DNA of 64,000 nt. Source: Bacillus timonensis. Its GTDB lineage: Bacteria; Bacillota; Bacilli; Bacillales; Bacillaceae_L. Within the stretch, counting starts at the first letter, position 1; every line of letters begins with the position of its first letter. A program made the translations under genes and the position numbers. The stretch spans positions 1-64,000 of the forward strand of contig NZ_HE610991.1 in assembly GCF_000285535.1 (NCBI RefSeq), written 5' to 3'. The notes beneath the pieces are model-generated. The model was given only the letters and a program-made list of their open reading frames with translations, made no database searches and had not been told where the DNA came from. Positions 1 to 10,311 of this stretch are shown piece by piece.

Positions 1-7
1 CAGATAT

Positions 8-22
8 GGTTGGTCTTTTTTT
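8..22 (+). terminator. Possible right arm of a terminator cut by the window edge
   Basis: GGTTGGTC followed by a run of seven T residues looks like the 3' arm and U-tract of an intrinsic terminator. The left arm would lie outside the window, so this cannot be confirmed. Confidence 0.25.
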
Positions 23-97
23 GTGTTTAAATGAATCATTCAGTAACCCTGGCTATTATGTGATTTGTTTAATAAAAAGGATTCTATTAGTACATTT

Positions 98-430
98 ATT
101 GATATATCGGTAAACCGAAAAACGATAAATGATATACAGCAAATGACATAAACGGTATATCGCCAAGCCGAGAAACATTAAATGATATCTCGAAAACAGC
201 TTAATCGGTATACCGCCAAGCCCAGAAACGATAAATGATATACTGAAAACAGCTTAATCGATATATCGCGCAGCCGAGAAACGATAAATGATATACTGAA
301 AACAGCTTAATCGATATATCGCGCAGCCGATAAACAATAAATGGTATACCGCAAACGCCAGAAAGAGGTCTGTAAATGTAAAATATTAGGTAAATGCGGA
401 CAAGCAAATGTCAGAAAGAGGTCCGAAAAC
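98..430. repeat. 53-bp tandem repeat array, about six degenerate copies
   Basis: The motif AGAAACGATAAATGATATAC recurs at 118, 171, 224, 277 and 330 (phase of the AGAAAC block), exactly 53 bp apart. The pair CAGAAAGAGGTC at 359 and 412 keeps the same period, so a sixth, decayed copy follows. Each unit holds a palindromic core such as CGATATATCG or GGTATACC and a block CAGCTTAATCG. Copies at 224-329 are nearly identical and the outer ones are diverged. The period is not a multiple of three, and the open frame on the minus strand here is only a by-product. There are no unique spacers, so it is not CRISPR. The rest of 431-584 shows nothing recognisable. Confidence 0.85.
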
Positions 431-584
431 GCAGACACGCAAACACCAAAATAAACTCAAAAATTAAAAACTAGGATACAACAAACCAATAAAGGCCAAA
501 TTACGATCCGTAATCGTATAACACAATATACCCAGTCCCACCACCACCACAGCCTAAAACCTCAACAAATTTGCTAGGCAACTC

Positions 585-622
585 AAAGACCCACCCAATC
601 TCAATCTGGTAGGTCTTTTTTG
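585..622 (+). terminator. Intrinsic terminator
   Basis: AAAGACCCACC pairs with GGTAGGTCTTT (one C/A mismatch) around a 12-nt loop, followed by TTTTTTG. It has the same end sequence as the partial terminator at the window start. No gene is seen immediately upstream, so it probably ends a transcript entering from outside or from the repeat array. Confidence 0.6.
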
Positions 623-814
623 TTACCACAATGCATTTCAATGTATAATCCCTACCATTCTCTACATACATATACAGCTGTTAAATTTTACCCAATTAAA
701 GGGATTTATATTTTATAGCAGAATGTTCATGATAAAAATGTCTTAGGTTACTAAGACTGAAATACTATTTTAAAAAAGTGGGGCCTGATACATCATAAAT
801 TTTGGGGCAAACCG

Positions 815-820
815 TATAAT
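815..820 (+). promoter_or_regulatory. Candidate -10 box for the MgtC-family gene
   Basis: A TATAAT hexamer about 105 bp before the MgtC-family start. No convincing -35 hexamer lies 16-18 bp upstream, so the assignment is weak. The rest of 623-924 shows no gene or structure I can name. Confidence 0.25.
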
Positions 821-924
821 GATAAAACACTTGTAATTTTTCTTTTATATTAAAGGGGATTTTAAATGACCTATCGAATATTTATAAAAAGGGATTTAGA
901 TATAAGAACAGGGGGGGATGTGAG

Positions 925-1626
925 TTGACGCAATTTTTTGCATCGTTCCAAACTCAAGAATTTCTAACAATGTCCGTTCGAATTTTTTTGGCGGCATTAT
1001 TATGTGGGCTAGTTGGTTTGGAGAGAGAGGTACATAAACACCCTGCTGGATTCCGTACACATTTACTGGTCGGTGTCGGTTCTTGTTTAATGATGCTGAT
1101 GTCTATATATGGGTTTCAACCTTATCTAGAGATGAGTACAAATGTCCGTTTTGATCCTGCGCGGATTCCTTCATATGTGATTAGTGGGATTGGGTTTTTA
1201 GGTGCTGGAACCATTCTCGTAAGGGACGCAACAGTACGGGGGTTAACAACGGCAGCTTCCATTTGGGTAGTTGCAGGACTGGGTTTAATTATTGGTTTAG
1301 GTATGTATGCTCCCGCCATTTTAACAACAATTGTAGTTTTACTTAGCCTGATTTTTCTTAATCGATTTGAAGAATTCTTTTTTAAATCTAGAAAACGAAG
1401 AATTGTGCATATCATAATTAATGATGATCTTTCATCATTTTCTTCAATCTTAGAGTTATTCAAAGATAATGGATTTCGAGTAAGGGATTTTAATATTAAG
1501 TATTCCAAGGATAAAATGAATAATAATTGTCAGTATACGATTGATGTTGAAGTGGCTAGTAAAAAGGAACGCTTGCGACTATATGAAGAGATGTCAAAAC
1601 AAGAGATGGTACAAAAAATTTTTTAA
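925..1626 (+). CDS. MgtC/SapB-family membrane protein
   Basis: A 233-residue protein with four or five hydrophobic segments in residues 15-145 and a soluble C-terminal domain of about 85 residues. The family signature is clear: GLERE at 31-35 followed by HPAGFRTHLLVGVGS (39-53), then a GIGFLGAGTI block near 88-97. MgtC relatives sit in the cytoplasmic membrane and are linked to growth at low magnesium and acid; the molecular activity is not settled. The start is TTG at 925, seven bases after a GGGGGGG ribosome binding site at 911-917; ATG at 918 hits a stop at once. It is monocistronic and separated from ctsR by its own promoter. The substrate or partner cannot be read from sequence. Confidence 0.85.
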   Translation: MTQFFASFQTQEFLTMSVRIFLAALLCGLVGLEREVHKHPAGFRTHLLVGVGSCLMMLMSIYGFQPYLEMSTNVRFDPARIPSYVISGIGFLGAGTILVRDATVRGLTTAASIWVVAGLGLIIGLGMYAPAILTTIVVLLSLIFLNRFEEFFFKSRKRRIVHIIINDDLSSFSSILELFKDNGFRVRDFNIKYSKDKMNNNCQYTIDVEVASKKERLRLYEEMSKQEMVQKIF

Positions 1627-1720
1627 ATTGGTGTTTAGAGGAGTAACTAATTTGGAAAGTATAGGATAGTAAATGACCTTGTAAATGATTGCCTATTTTC
1701 AATTTAACAATGTGAAATAG

Positions 1721-1749
1721 TTGAAAAATTAGAGCGGTCATTTTATATT
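1721..1749 (+). promoter_or_regulatory. Sigma-A promoter of the ctsR-mcsA-mcsB-clpC operon
   Basis: TTGAAA (1721-1726), a 17-bp spacer, then TATATT (1744-1749). The predicted start near 1756 falls at the edge of the CtsR operator, so repressor binding would block initiation or early elongation. Confidence 0.8.
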
Positions 1750-1757
1750 ATAGTTAT

Positions 1758-1781
1758 AGTCAAATATAGTCAAAGTCAAGG
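1758..1781 (+). promoter_or_regulatory. CtsR operator with three heptad repeats
   Basis: AGTCAAA (1758-1764), TAT, AGTCAAA (1768-1774) matches the known CtsR box (tandem GGTCAAA-like heptads three bases apart). A third imperfect heptad GTCAAGG follows directly (1775-1781) and runs into the ribosome binding site. This predicts autorepression of the operon, relieved on heat or protein stress. Confidence 0.88.
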
Positions 1782-1796
1782 TGAGGTGTGGTCATA

Positions 1797-2258
1797 ATGA
1801 GGAATATATCTGATATCATTGAACATTATCTAAAAAGTGTTCTTGATACAAGTGATCGAGCTATTGTTGAAATAAAAAGAAGTGAGATTGCCGATAAATT
1901 TGAATGTGTCCCGTCTCAAATTAACTATGTGATAAATACAAGGTTTACGTTAGAGAGAGGTTATCTGGTTGAAAGTAAACGAGGTGGTGGAGGCTACATT
2001 CGGATTATGAGGGTGAAATCAAATGATGATTCTCAGCTGATTAATCAACTTGTTCGCCTTATTGATAAACGAATTTCTCAAACAAGTGCAGAGGACGTTA
2101 TTTTGCGTTTGGTTGAGGAGGACGTTATCTCGAATAGAGAGGCGAAGATTATGATGAGTGTAATCGACCGTTCTGTCTTGTTTATTGAACTTCCGCATCG
2201 GGATGAATTAAGGGCGCGAATGTTAAAGGCAATGCTTGCATCCCTAATGTATAGATAA
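1797..2258 (+). CDS. ctsR: Transcriptional repressor of class III heat-shock genes
   Basis: CtsR is a dimeric winged-helix repressor that binds tandem heptads upstream of clp genes and senses heat through a glycine-rich wing. From the ATG at 1797 the protein has 153 residues; the helix-turn-helix lies around residues 25-55 and the wing RGGGGYIRI at 62-70. Arg62 corresponds to the arginine phosphorylated by McsB in Geobacillus stearothermophilus CtsR. A GTG at 1788 is in frame, but it abuts the AAGGTGAGG ribosome binding site (1779-1786), while ATG 1797 has a good 10-bp spacing. First gene of the operon. Confidence 0.96.
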   Translation: MRNISDIIEHYLKSVLDTSDRAIVEIKRSEIADKFECVPSQINYVINTRFTLERGYLVESKRGGGGYIRIMRVKSNDDSQLINQLVRLIDKRISQTSAEDVILRLVEEDVISNREAKIMMSVIDRSVLFIELPHRDELRARMLKAMLASLMYR

Positions 2259-2262
2259 TAGG

Positions 2263-2387
2263 TTAACTTTATTTAGTAGAGTGTATCCATGCTACTTAAA
2301 GTTAAGTCTCTGGCGGAGGTCACGATTTCTCTCAAGAGTTAGCTGAAAGAAAACGGCGCTAGTATGCTAAGGCGCATTTGATTAAGT
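2263..2387 (+). repeat. Family A intergenic repeat, copy 1
   Basis: It starts with an inverted repeat, TTAACTTTATTTAGTA against TGCTACTTAAAGTTAA. A block CTCTGGCGGAGGTCACGATTT follows, and it ends with GGCGCATTTGAT shortly before the mcsA ribosome binding site. The middle has diverged from copies 2 and 3. It sits inside the ctsR operon, so it is transcribed with it. Confidence 0.65.
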
Positions 2388-2401
2388 AGGAAGGTGTTAC
2401 T

Positions 2402-2947
2402 ATGATATGCCAAGAATGCAATCAACGTCCTGCGACATTACATTTTACAAAAATCGTAAATGGTGAAAAAACAGAGTTTCATATTTGTGAACATTGTGCT
2501 CAAGAAAAAGGTGAGATGTTTATGTTTCCAGGCACATCTGGCTTTTCAATTGATAACTTATTAGCAGGACTTCTTCAATTTGAGCCAATTGCAGGTTCGA
2601 AGCCAAACGCATTTCAACAAAATGAAGTTTTACAATGTCCAAACTGTAAAATGACTTTTCAACAATTTGCAAAGGTGGGGCGATTTGGCTGCTCTAATTG
2701 CTATCCAACCTTTGAAAAACAGCTTACCCCAATCTTAAAACGTCTGCATAGTGGTAATACACATCATAAAGGGAAAATTCCAAAGCGAATTGGTGGGTCA
2801 TTCCATATCCGGAAAGAGATTGAGCAACTAAAGCAAAAGATGCAGGAATATATTTCATTAGAAGAATTTGAAAAGGCTGCAGATGTTCGTGACCACGTAA
2901 GAGCTTTAGAGAAAAAGCTGAGTGGTTACAAAGGAGGGGAGGTTTAA
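2402..2947 (+). CDS. mcsA: McsA, zinc-binding activator of the McsB arginine kinase
   Basis: McsA binds and activates McsB and acts with it as adaptor for ClpC-mediated degradation. The 181-residue protein has four CxxC motifs (CQEC and CEHC near the N-terminus, CPNC and CSNC near residues 80-100), expected to bind zinc. A UVR-type helical motif with the EEFEKAADVRD block lies near residues 158-168. The ATG follows AAGGTGTTACT, a moderate ribosome binding site. It is three bases upstream of mcsB, indicating translational coupling. Length is typical of the family. Confidence 0.95.
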   Translation: MICQECNQRPATLHFTKIVNGEKTEFHICEHCAQEKGEMFMFPGTSGFSIDNLLAGLLQFEPIAGSKPNAFQQNEVLQCPNCKMTFQQFAKVGRFGCSNCYPTFEKQLTPILKRLHSGNTHHKGKIPKRIGGSFHIRKEIEQLKQKMQEYISLEEFEKAADVRDHVRALEKKLSGYKGGEV

Positions 2948-2950
2948 GCG

Positions 2951-4048
2951 ATGTCACTTGAACGTTTTATCAATCAAGCTTTAAGTGCTTGGATGAGTCA
3001 AGAAGGTCCGGATTCCGACATTGTCTTAAGTTCAAGAGTCAGACTTGCTCGTAACTTGAAAAATGTCCCCTTTTCTACGGTCTATTCAAATGAAGAAGCC
3101 CAGCGAATTGTGGATGTTTTCCAAAATGGGTTTTCAGAAAAGAGTTTCCCTTCAATCGGGGAACTTGAGTTACTCAAAATGATGGAGCTTCAGCCAGTTG
3201 AAAAAAGGGTGCTTGTTGAAAAACATTTAATAAGCCCACATTTAGCGGAAGATTCTCCGTTTGGGGCCTGTCTCTTATCTGAAAATGAAGAAGTTAGCAT
3301 TATGATTAATGAAGAAGATCATATCCGAATACAATGTTTATTCCCGGGGTTACAATTATCCGAGGCTTTGCAAGTTGCAAATAATTTAGATGATTGGATT
3401 GAAGATCATGTAGATTACGCATTCGATGAAACACGAGGGTATTTAACAAGTTGCCCAACGAATGTAGGGACTGGATTACGTGCTTCAGTGATGATGCACC
3501 TACCTGCGCTTATCCTCACACACCAAATGAGCCGCATCATCCCAGCAATCAATCAACTTGGCCTGGTTGTCAGAGGGATTTACGGTGAAGGCAGCGAGGC
3601 GTTAGGTAATATTTTTCAAATTTCAAATCAAATAACACTAGGAAAGACAGAAGAAGACATTGTCGAAGATTTAAAGAGTGTAGTTGCGCAGCTAATTTCA
3701 CAAGAACGTTCTGCACGAGAAGCACTTGTGAAAACCTCGAAGATTCAGTTGGAGGATCGCGTGTTCCGTTCCTATGGAGTTTTAGCTAATAGTAGGATCA
3801 TTGAATCGAAGGAAGCAGCTAAGTGTTTATCAGATGTCCGATTAGGTATTGATCTTGGCTATATTAAAAATATATCAAGAAGTATCCTTAATGAACTCAT
3901 GACTTTAACACAACCTGGATTTTTGCAAGTTTATGCTGGTGGGGGATTAAGGCCAAATGAAAGGGACGTTAGAAGGGCGTCTATTATACGTGAAAGATTG
4001 AAGCTAGAAAATAATAAGACTACTGACATGGAGGGTGATGGGTTATGA
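2951..4048 (+). CDS. mcsB: McsB protein-arginine kinase
   Basis: McsB uses ATP to phosphorylate arginines on damaged proteins and on CtsR, marking them for the ClpC N-domain. The 365-residue protein has the phosphagen-kinase-like motif [10 protein letters not shown] at about 27-36, a [12 protein letters not shown] block near 172-183, and the C-terminal RDVRRA motif, the known phosphoarginine-binding allosteric site of McsB. The gene follows mcsA by three bases, and its stop overlaps the clpC start, so the three are tightly coupled. Confidence 0.96.
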   Translation: MSLERFINQALSAWMSQEGPDSDIVLSSRVRLARNLKNVPFSTVYSNEEAQRIVDVFQNGFSEKSFPSIGELELLKMMELQPVEKRVLVEKHLISPHLAEDSPFGACLLSENEEVSIMINEEDHIRIQCLFPGLQLSEALQVANNLDDWIEDHVDYAFDETRGYLTSCPTNVGTGLRASVMMHLPALILTHQMSRIIPAINQLGLVVRGIYGEGSEALGNIFQISNQITLGKTEEDIVEDLKSVVAQLISQERSAREALVKTSKIQLEDRVFRSYGVLANSRIIESKEAAKCLSDVRLGIDLGYIKNISRSILNELMTLTQPGFLQVYAGGGLRPNERDVRRASIIRERLKLENNKTTDMEGDGL

Positions 4049-6489
4049 TGTTTGGCAGATTTACTGAGCGTGCACAAAAGGTGTTAGCCTTGGCTCAAGA
4101 GGAAGCTGTACGATTGGGACATAACAATATTGGAACTGAACATGTATTATTAGGTCTTATACGAGAGGGCGAAGGAATAGCTGCAAAGGCTTTGCTTGCG
4201 TTAGGATTAGGACCTGAAAAAATTCAAAAAGAGGTCGAGGCTTTAATTGGCCGAGGTCAAGAAGGTTCACAAACAATTCATTATACACCACGCGCTAAAA
4301 AGGTAATCGAGTTATCAATGGATGAAGCTCGTAAGCTTGGTCATTCCTATGTCGGAACAGAACATATCCTACTTGGACTAATTCGTGAGGGTGAAGGTGT
4401 CGCTGCAAGAGTACTAAACAATCTTGGAGTAAGCCTAAATAAAGCTCGTCAGCAGGTTCTGCAACTTTTGGGAAGCAATGAGTCATCATCAGGGCATCAT
4501 GGTGGAGGTTCTGCTAATGCCAATACACCAACACTTGATAGTTTAGCACGTGATTTAACTGCTATTGCCAGAGAAGGAAGCCTAGATCCAGTGATTGGAC
4601 GTAGTAAAGAAATTCAACGTGTAATTGAAGTGCTTAGTCGTCGTACGAAGAATAACCCAGTTTTAATCGGAGAGCCCGGGGTGGGTAAAACGGCAATTGC
4701 GGAAGGTTTAGCTCAACAAATTGTAAACAATGAGGTTCCGGAAACACTACGGGATAAGCGTGTAATGACACTTGATATGGGTACTGTTGTTGCTGGTACA
4801 AAATACCGTGGAGAATTTGAGGACCGTTTGAAAAAGGTAATGGATGAAATTCGCCAAGCGGGTAATATTATTTTATTCATTGATGAACTTCATACGTTAA
4901 TTGGTGCTGGTGGGGCAGAAGGAGCAATTGATGCATCCAATATCTTAAAACCATCACTCGCTCGTGGCGAATTACAATGTATTGGTGCAACAACATTAGA
5001 TGAATATAGAAAATATATTGAAAAGGATGCTGCCTTAGAGCGTCGTTTCCAACCAATCCAAGTGGATGAACCGACTGTTGAGGAATCTATTTTAATCTTA
5101 AAAGGATTGCGTGATCGCTATGAAGCACACCATAGAGTATCAATCTCTGACGAGTCTATCATTCAAGCTGTTAAACTTTCAGACCGTTATATTTCAGACC
5201 GCTTTTTACCAGATAAGGCAATTGACTTGATTGATGAGGCTGGTTCAAAGGTTCGTCTTCGATCATATACAGCTCCACCGAATTTAAAGGAGCTTGAGCA
5301 AAAACTTGAAGAGGTTCGCAAGGAAAAGGATGCAGCAGTTCAAAGCCAAGAATTTGAAAAAGCGGCATCACTACGGGATTCAGAACAACGCCTTCGCGAG
5401 CAATTAGAAGAAACAAAGAAAAATTGGAAGGAAAAACAAGGTCAGGAAAATTCCGAGGTTACAGTAGATGATATCGCAATGGTCGTATCAAGCTGGACGG
5501 GAGTCCCTGTATCCAAACTAGCACAGACGGAAGCTGATAAATTACTAAATATGGAAGAAATCCTTCATTCACGTGTAATCGGCCAGGAAGAGGCAGTGAA
5601 GGCTGTATCCAAGGCGGTAAGACGTTCTCGTGCTGGCTTAAAGGATCCAAAGCGCCCAACAGGTTCATTTATTTTCCTAGGACCAACAGGGGTTGGGAAA
5701 ACAGAGTTAGCCCGTGCCTTAGCTGAATCTATTTTTGGTGATGAAGATGCGATGATTCGTGTTGATATGTCAGAATACATGGAGAAACACTCTACATCAA
5801 GATTAGTAGGTTCACCCCCAGGGTATGTAGGCTATGAAGAAGGTGGCCAATTAACAGAAAAGGTTCGCCGGAAGCCTTATTCAGTTATCCTGCTAGATGA
5901 AATTGAAAAAGCACATCCAGATGTGTTCAATATTTTACTTCAAGTTCTTGAGGATGGACGTTTGACAGACTCTAAGGGTCGTACGGTTGATTTCAGAAAT
6001 ACAATTTTAATTATGACTTCAAACGTTGGAGCTAGCACATTGAAGCGAAATAAATATGTTGGCTTTGCAATGGAGGATGAGAAGCAAGACTATCGAAATA
6101 TGAAGGATAAAGTAATGGAAGAGCTGAAGAAGGCATTCCGTCCTGAGTTCCTAAACCGTATTGATGAAATCATAGTCTTCCACTCACTAGAGAAGAAGCA
6201 TTTGAAAGAAATCGTCACTCTTATGGCAGACCAATTAACAAAACGTTTGAAGGAGCAAGACTTCGAACTCGAACTAACAGAAGCGGCAAAAGATCAAATT
6301 GCTGAAGAAGGGTATGACCCAGATTATGGAGCGCGTCCTTTACGCCGTGCCATCCAAAAACAAATTGAAGACCGTTTGTCCGAAGAACTATTACGAGGTA
6401 ATATAGAAAAAGGAAAGAAAATTGTAATGGACTTTAAAAACGGTGAATTCGTGATTCAAACGAATGAAGTTGAAGAAACAGTGAAATAA
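4045..6489 (+). CDS. clpC: ClpC AAA+ unfoldase of the ClpCP protease
   Basis: An 814-residue Hsp100 protein that unfolds substrates for ClpP. Order of domains: two Clp-N repeats (residues 1-145), first AAA+ module with Walker A GEPGVGKT (209-216) and ILFIDE Walker B, a coiled-coil middle domain (about 410-475) that docks McsB/MecA adaptors, and a second AAA+ module with Walker A GPTGVGKT (547-554). Two adjacent ATG codons (4045 and 4048) are possible; the first overlaps the mcsB stop. Near-full similarity to B. subtilis ClpC. Last gene before a strong terminator. Confidence 0.97.
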   Translation: MMFGRFTERAQKVLALAQEEAVRLGHNNIGTEHVLLGLIREGEGIAAKALLALGLGPEKIQKEVEALIGRGQEGSQTIHYTPRAKKVIELSMDEARKLGHSYVGTEHILLGLIREGEGVAARVLNNLGVSLNKARQQVLQLLGSNESSSGHHGGGSANANTPTLDSLARDLTAIAREGSLDPVIGRSKEIQRVIEVLSRRTKNNPVLIGEPGVGKTAIAEGLAQQIVNNEVPETLRDKRVMTLDMGTVVAGTKYRGEFEDRLKKVMDEIRQAGNIILFIDELHTLIGAGGAEGAIDASNILKPSLARGELQCIGATTLDEYRKYIEKDAALERRFQPIQVDEPTVEESILILKGLRDRYEAHHRVSISDESIIQAVKLSDRYISDRFLPDKAIDLIDEAGSKVRLRSYTAPPNLKELEQKLEEVRKEKDAAVQSQEFEKAASLRDSEQRLREQLEETKKNWKEKQGQENSEVTVDDIAMVVSSWTGVPVSKLAQTEADKLLNMEEILHSRVIGQEEAVKAVSKAVRRSRAGLKDPKRPTGSFIFLGPTGVGKTELARALAESIFGDEDAMIRVDMSEYMEKHSTSRLVGSPPGYVGYEEGGQLTEKVRRKPYSVILLDEIEKAHPDVFNILLQVLEDGRLTDSKGRTVDFRNTILIMTSNVGASTLKRNKYVGFAMEDEKQDYRNMKDKVMEELKKAFRPEFLNRIDEIIVFHSLEKKHLKEIVTLMADQLTKRLKEQDFELELTEAAKDQIAEEGYDPDYGARPLRRAIQKQIEDRLSEELLRGNIEKGKKIVMDFKNGEFVIQTNEVEETVK

Positions 6490-6497
6490 AAGTATGT

Positions 6498-6544
6498 AAA
6501 AAGAGGTATACATTACAAGTAATTCGTGTATACCTCTTTTTTTA
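6498..6544 (+). terminator. Intrinsic terminator of the ctsR-clpC operon
   Basis: AAAGAGGTATACA and TGTATACCTCTTT form a 13-bp stem with a 14-nt loop, followed by a run of T residues. Confidence 0.9.
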
Positions 6545-6548
6545 GACA

Positions 6549-6672
6549 ATGACTAGCTCTAGGCACCATCGGCTCGAGTTCATAAGCAATTGCTTCGGAA
6601 GGTAAAAAGTGCCTTCAGGCAACGCTTATCTTGTGCTTGTCGACCTAAAGCCGCGCGTGCCTTTTGCTTTTC
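6549..6672 (+). repeat. Family B intergenic repeat, copy 1
   Basis: It opens with GACTAGCTCTAGGC, followed by GGCTCGAGTTCATAAGC and TTGCTTCGG. It closes with TGCTTGTCGACCTAAAGCCG and CTTTTGCTTTT. The same landmarks, in the other orientation, occur at 10312-10504 and 18645-18760. A 68-codon open frame runs through it into radA and has no ribosome binding site; I treat it as spurious. The repeat fills the clpC-radA interval. Confidence 0.6.
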
Positions 6673-6696
6673 TAATAAAGAAAGGATTAAACGACA

Positions 6697-8067
6697 ATGG
6701 CAAAAACAAAGACAAAATTCACCTGTCAATCCTGTGGGTATGAATCACCAAAGTGGATGGGAAAATGTCCTGGATGTAATGCGTGGAATACGTTAGTCGA
6801 GGAAATTTTACAAAAACCAGGAAGAAAAGGTGCTTTTGCTCATTCGAGTCCCACAGTCCAACGCAAGCCTTCACCAATCACTTCAATCGAATCAGTAAAT
6901 GAACCTAGAATGTATACAACAAACAAGGAATTTAATCGCGTACTTGGCGGCGGTATTGTAAAGGGTTCACTGGTCCTTATTGGTGGTGACCCAGGTATAG
7001 GGAAATCTACCTTATTGCTACAAGTATCCTCTCAATTAGCTAAACAAAACAAAGTGTTATATATTTCCGGAGAAGAATCGGTTAAACAAACAAAACTACG
7101 TTCCGACCGTCTCGGTGTTTCATCAGATCAATTATTTGTGTTAGCTGAGACTGACCTTGAATTTATTTCCCAGACAATTACCGAGCTTAATCCATCCTTT
7201 GTTGTTATTGATTCCATTCAGACAATTTATCACTCAGAGATTGCTTCTGCTCCTGGTAGTGTTTCGCAGGTGCGTGAATGTACCGCAGAGTTAATGCGAA
7301 TTGCTAAAACAAATGGGATTGCTATTTTTATCGTCGGTCATGTTACGAAAGAGGGAAATATTGCAGGGCCTCGTTTATTAGAACATATGGTGGATACTGT
7401 TCTTTACTTTGAAGGGGAACGTCATCATACGTATCGTATTTTACGTGCGGTGAAAAACCGATTTGGTTCAACAAATGAAATGGGTATTTTTGAAATGAAA
7501 GAAACAGGTCTTGAAGAGGTCGCGAATCCTTCTGAGATTTTCCTTGAGGAACGTTCTGCAGGTGCAGCAGGCTCTACGGTTGTTGCCTCAATGGAGGGGA
7601 CACGACCAGTCCTTGTTGAAATCCAGGCATTGATATCGCCTTCAAGCTTCGGAAATCCGCGTCGAATGGCCACGGGAATTGACCACAATCGTGTATCACT
7701 TCTAATGGCAGTATTAGAAAAAAGAGCAGGGTTTCTATTGCAAAATCAAGATGCTTATTTAAAGGTTGCTGGAGGAGTAAAACTAGATGAACCAGCGATT
7801 GATTTAGCGGTAGCATTAAGTATCGCTTCAAGTTTTAGGGATCAGCCGACAAATCCAGCAGATATCATTATTGGAGAAGTTGGTTTAACGGGTGAGATAA
7901 GACGAGTTTCCAGAATTGAGCAGAGAGTTCAGGAAGCAGCAAAACTAGGATTTAAGCGGGTAATTCTTCCTGAGCGAAATATTGGTGGCTGGACAACTCC
8001 AAAGGGAATCGAAGTAATTGGTGTAAGTGATATTAGCCAAGCTATTCAACATACACTAGGAAAATAG
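6697..8067 (+). CDS. radA: DNA repair and branch-migration ATPase RadA
   Basis: RadA/Sms is a RecA-like helicase that processes recombination intermediates. The 456-residue protein has an N-terminal C4 zinc finger (Cys10, 13, 24, 27), Walker [10 protein letters not shown] (97-105), the RadA-specific KNRFG motif (253-257) and a C-terminal Lon-protease-like domain. ATG at 6697 follows GAAAGGATTAAACGACA, with the AAAGGA ribosome binding site. In B. subtilis it is followed by disA; here it is not. Confidence 0.96.
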   Translation: MAKTKTKFTCQSCGYESPKWMGKCPGCNAWNTLVEEILQKPGRKGAFAHSSPTVQRKPSPITSIESVNEPRMYTTNKEFNRVLGGGIVKGSLVLIGGDPGIGKSTLLLQVSSQLAKQNKVLYISGEESVKQTKLRSDRLGVSSDQLFVLAETDLEFISQTITELNPSFVVIDSIQTIYHSEIASAPGSVSQVRECTAELMRIAKTNGIAIFIVGHVTKEGNIAGPRLLEHMVDTVLYFEGERHHTYRILRAVKNRFGSTNEMGIFEMKETGLEEVANPSEIFLEERSAGAAGSTVVASMEGTRPVLVEIQALISPSSFGNPRRMATGIDHNRVSLLMAVLEKRAGFLLQNQDAYLKVAGGVKLDEPAIDLAVALSIASSFRDQPTNPADIIIGEVGLTGEIRRVSRIEQRVQEAAKLGFKRVILPERNIGGWTTPKGIEVIGVSDISQAIQHTLGK

Positions 8068-8077
8068 TAAAATAAAG

Positions 8078-8106
8078 TGAAACATTCTTGTTCCTTTATT
8101 CGTATA
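8078..8106 (+). promoter_or_regulatory. Candidate ECF-sigma (SigW/SigM-type) promoter
   Basis: TGAAAC (8078-8083), 17 bp, CGTATA (8101-8106). This matches the -35 AAC and -10 CGT motifs of Bacillus extracytoplasmic-function sigma factors; the classic spacing is 16-17 bp. It lies just after radA and could drive yacL. In B. subtilis this chromosomal neighbourhood is reported to be SigM-responsive. Inference from sequence only. Confidence 0.45.
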
Positions 8107-8292
8107 GTATAAAGGTTACCTTGGACATTCCGATACAAGGATTACGCAAATAAAATAAATATTTTAATGTAGCAGTTATAATTTTAACAGGATTAAAAAA
8201 TAATATATGAGTAACGTTTTACACGTCTATGTCATTCTGTTTACATTTTAAAAAAAGCTATTTATTGTAGGTTTCAATTGTAATAAAGTGAT

Positions 8293-8298
8293 TATAAT
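8293..8298 (+). promoter_or_regulatory. Candidate -10 box of yacL
   Basis: TATAAT 20 bp before the yacL start codon, too close to leave more than a very short leader. The -35 region is poor (GTTTCA at 16 bp). Low confidence. Confidence 0.25.
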
Positions 8299-8318
8299 GA
8301 ATAGGAGGAGGTGAAGGA

Positions 8319-9410
8319 ATGTTAAAACGTATTGTACAGCTATTTTTTCTAATTGTCGGAGGTATGCTTGGAATTGTATATCTACCGGATTTATTAAAGC
8401 TGTTAAATGTCGACAATATTCCATATCTAAATAACTCATATACGCTTGCGATTTTAGGTGCTATTATATTATTTATTGTTACTTTTTGGTTAGTAGATTA
8501 TATCGTAGGTCTTATCAAATGGCTTGAAGAGTCATTAATCAAAGCTCCTGTTACAGATGTTTTATTTGGAAGCTTAGGGTTGATCTCGGGTTTAATCGTT
8601 GCATTTTTAATCGTAATTCCATTAGACCGTATTTCGTTTTCTGTAGTAAATACAGTGCTTCCTATTTTCATTACCCTGCTTTTAGGATATTTAGGATTTC
8701 AAGTAGGTTTTAAAAAGCGGGACGAACTTGTGAACTTATTCTCTATTAACCGTGCAGGTAAGAAAAAGGGCATAGAGGAAGAAGAAGCTGACCAACAAGC
8801 AAAAAAATTAAAAATTTTAGATACGAGTGTAATTATTGATGGACGTATCGCTGATATATGCCAAACAGGATTCTTAGAGGGAACCATTGTGATTCCTCGA
8901 TTTGTGCTAGAGGAGCTTCAGCATATTGCGGATTCTTCTGATGTTTTAAAGCGTAATCGTGGTAGACGAGGATTAGACATTTTAAATCGAATTCAAAAGG
9001 AATTATCAATCAAGGTAGATATTTATGAGGGTGACTTTGATGATATTCAAGAGGTTGATAGTAAGTTAGTAAAACTCGCGAAATTGACAACGGGTGTAGT
9101 TGTAACAAATGATTTTAACTTAAACAAGGTTTGTGAGCTACAAAATGTGGCAGTGCTAAATATAAATGACCTTGCAAATGCCGTGAAACCGGTTGTGTTG
9201 CCAGGTGAAGAATTGAGTGTTCAAGTCATTAAAGATGGCAAAGAACATAATCAAGGTGTTGCTTATTTAGATGATGGCACAATGATTGTAGTTGAGGAAG
9301 GTCGCGATTATATCGGAAAACGCATTGATGTATTAGTGACGAGTGTACTACAAACTTCAGCGGGACGAATGATTTTTGCGAAACCAAAATTACTTGAAAA
9401 GGCACTATAA
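8319..9410 (+). CDS. yacL: YacL, membrane-anchored PIN/TRAM-domain protein
   Basis: A 363-residue protein with four hydrophobic helices in the first 130 residues, then a PIN nuclease-fold domain beginning [14 protein letters not shown] (about 167-180) with acidic residues expected for metal binding. A C-terminal TRAM-like domain (about 290-350) could contact RNA. PIN domains are usually RNases; the substrate of YacL is not established. ATG at 8319 follows a very strong AGGAGGAGGTGAAGG site. The stop codon TAA is the first part of repeat family A copy 2. Confidence 0.9.
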   Translation: MLKRIVQLFFLIVGGMLGIVYLPDLLKLLNVDNIPYLNNSYTLAILGAIILFIVTFWLVDYIVGLIKWLEESLIKAPVTDVLFGSLGLISGLIVAFLIVIPLDRISFSVVNTVLPIFITLLLGYLGFQVGFKKRDELVNLFSINRAGKKKGIEEEEADQQAKKLKILDTSVIIDGRIADICQTGFLEGTIVIPRFVLEELQHIADSSDVLKRNRGRRGLDILNRIQKELSIKVDIYEGDFDDIQEVDSKLVKLAKLTTGVVVTNDFNLNKVCELQNVAVLNINDLANAVKPVVLPGEELSVQVIKDGKEHNQGVAYLDDGTMIVVEEGRDYIGKRIDVLVTSVLQTSAGRMIFAKPKLLEKAL

Positions 9411-9595
9411 CTTTATTCAACGAAAGTACCAAGTCTTCAAATGTGAGGTAAATTTAATTGGGTATATAATATAGTTGTGGTTCAAACCTAATTGAATAAA
9501 GTTATTGCCTCCGGTGGATGCCACAGATTTTCAAAGGAAACTTTTTGAGCTTGCTCGAAAAAATCTGGGCGCAAATACGTCAAGGCGTATTTGAT
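9408..9595 (+). repeat. Family A intergenic repeat, copy 2
   Basis: The left arm TAACTTTATTCAA begins with the yacL stop codon and is matched by TTGAATAAAGTTA at about 9493-9505. The conserved body follows: GCCTCCGGTGGATGCCAC, TTTTCAAAGGAAAC, TTGAGCTTGCTCGAAAAA and the terminal hairpin CAAATACGTCAAGGCGTATTTG. It ends about ten bases before the ispD ribosome binding site. This is the clearest full copy along with the one in rpoB-rpoC. Confidence 0.75.
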
Positions 9596-9609
9596 TTTAT
9601 GATTGATAG

Positions 9610-10308
<699 letters not shown>

Positions 10309-10311
10309 TAA

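Noticed and set aside
201-407. 68-residue minus-strand open frame
   Set aside because: Created by the tandem repeats; low-complexity translation, no ribosome binding site.
98-430. CRISPR array
   Set aside because: The units repeat as a whole with a 53-bp period and no variable spacers; no cas gene nearby.
1122-1508. 128-residue minus-strand frame inside the MgtC-family gene
   Set aside because: Antisense shadow of a well-supported membrane protein; no similarity or signals.
6590-6796. 68-residue plus-strand frame overlapping the radA start
   Set aside because: Lies in a family B repeat and the radA 5' end, has no ribosome binding site, and conflicts with the clear RadA zinc finger.
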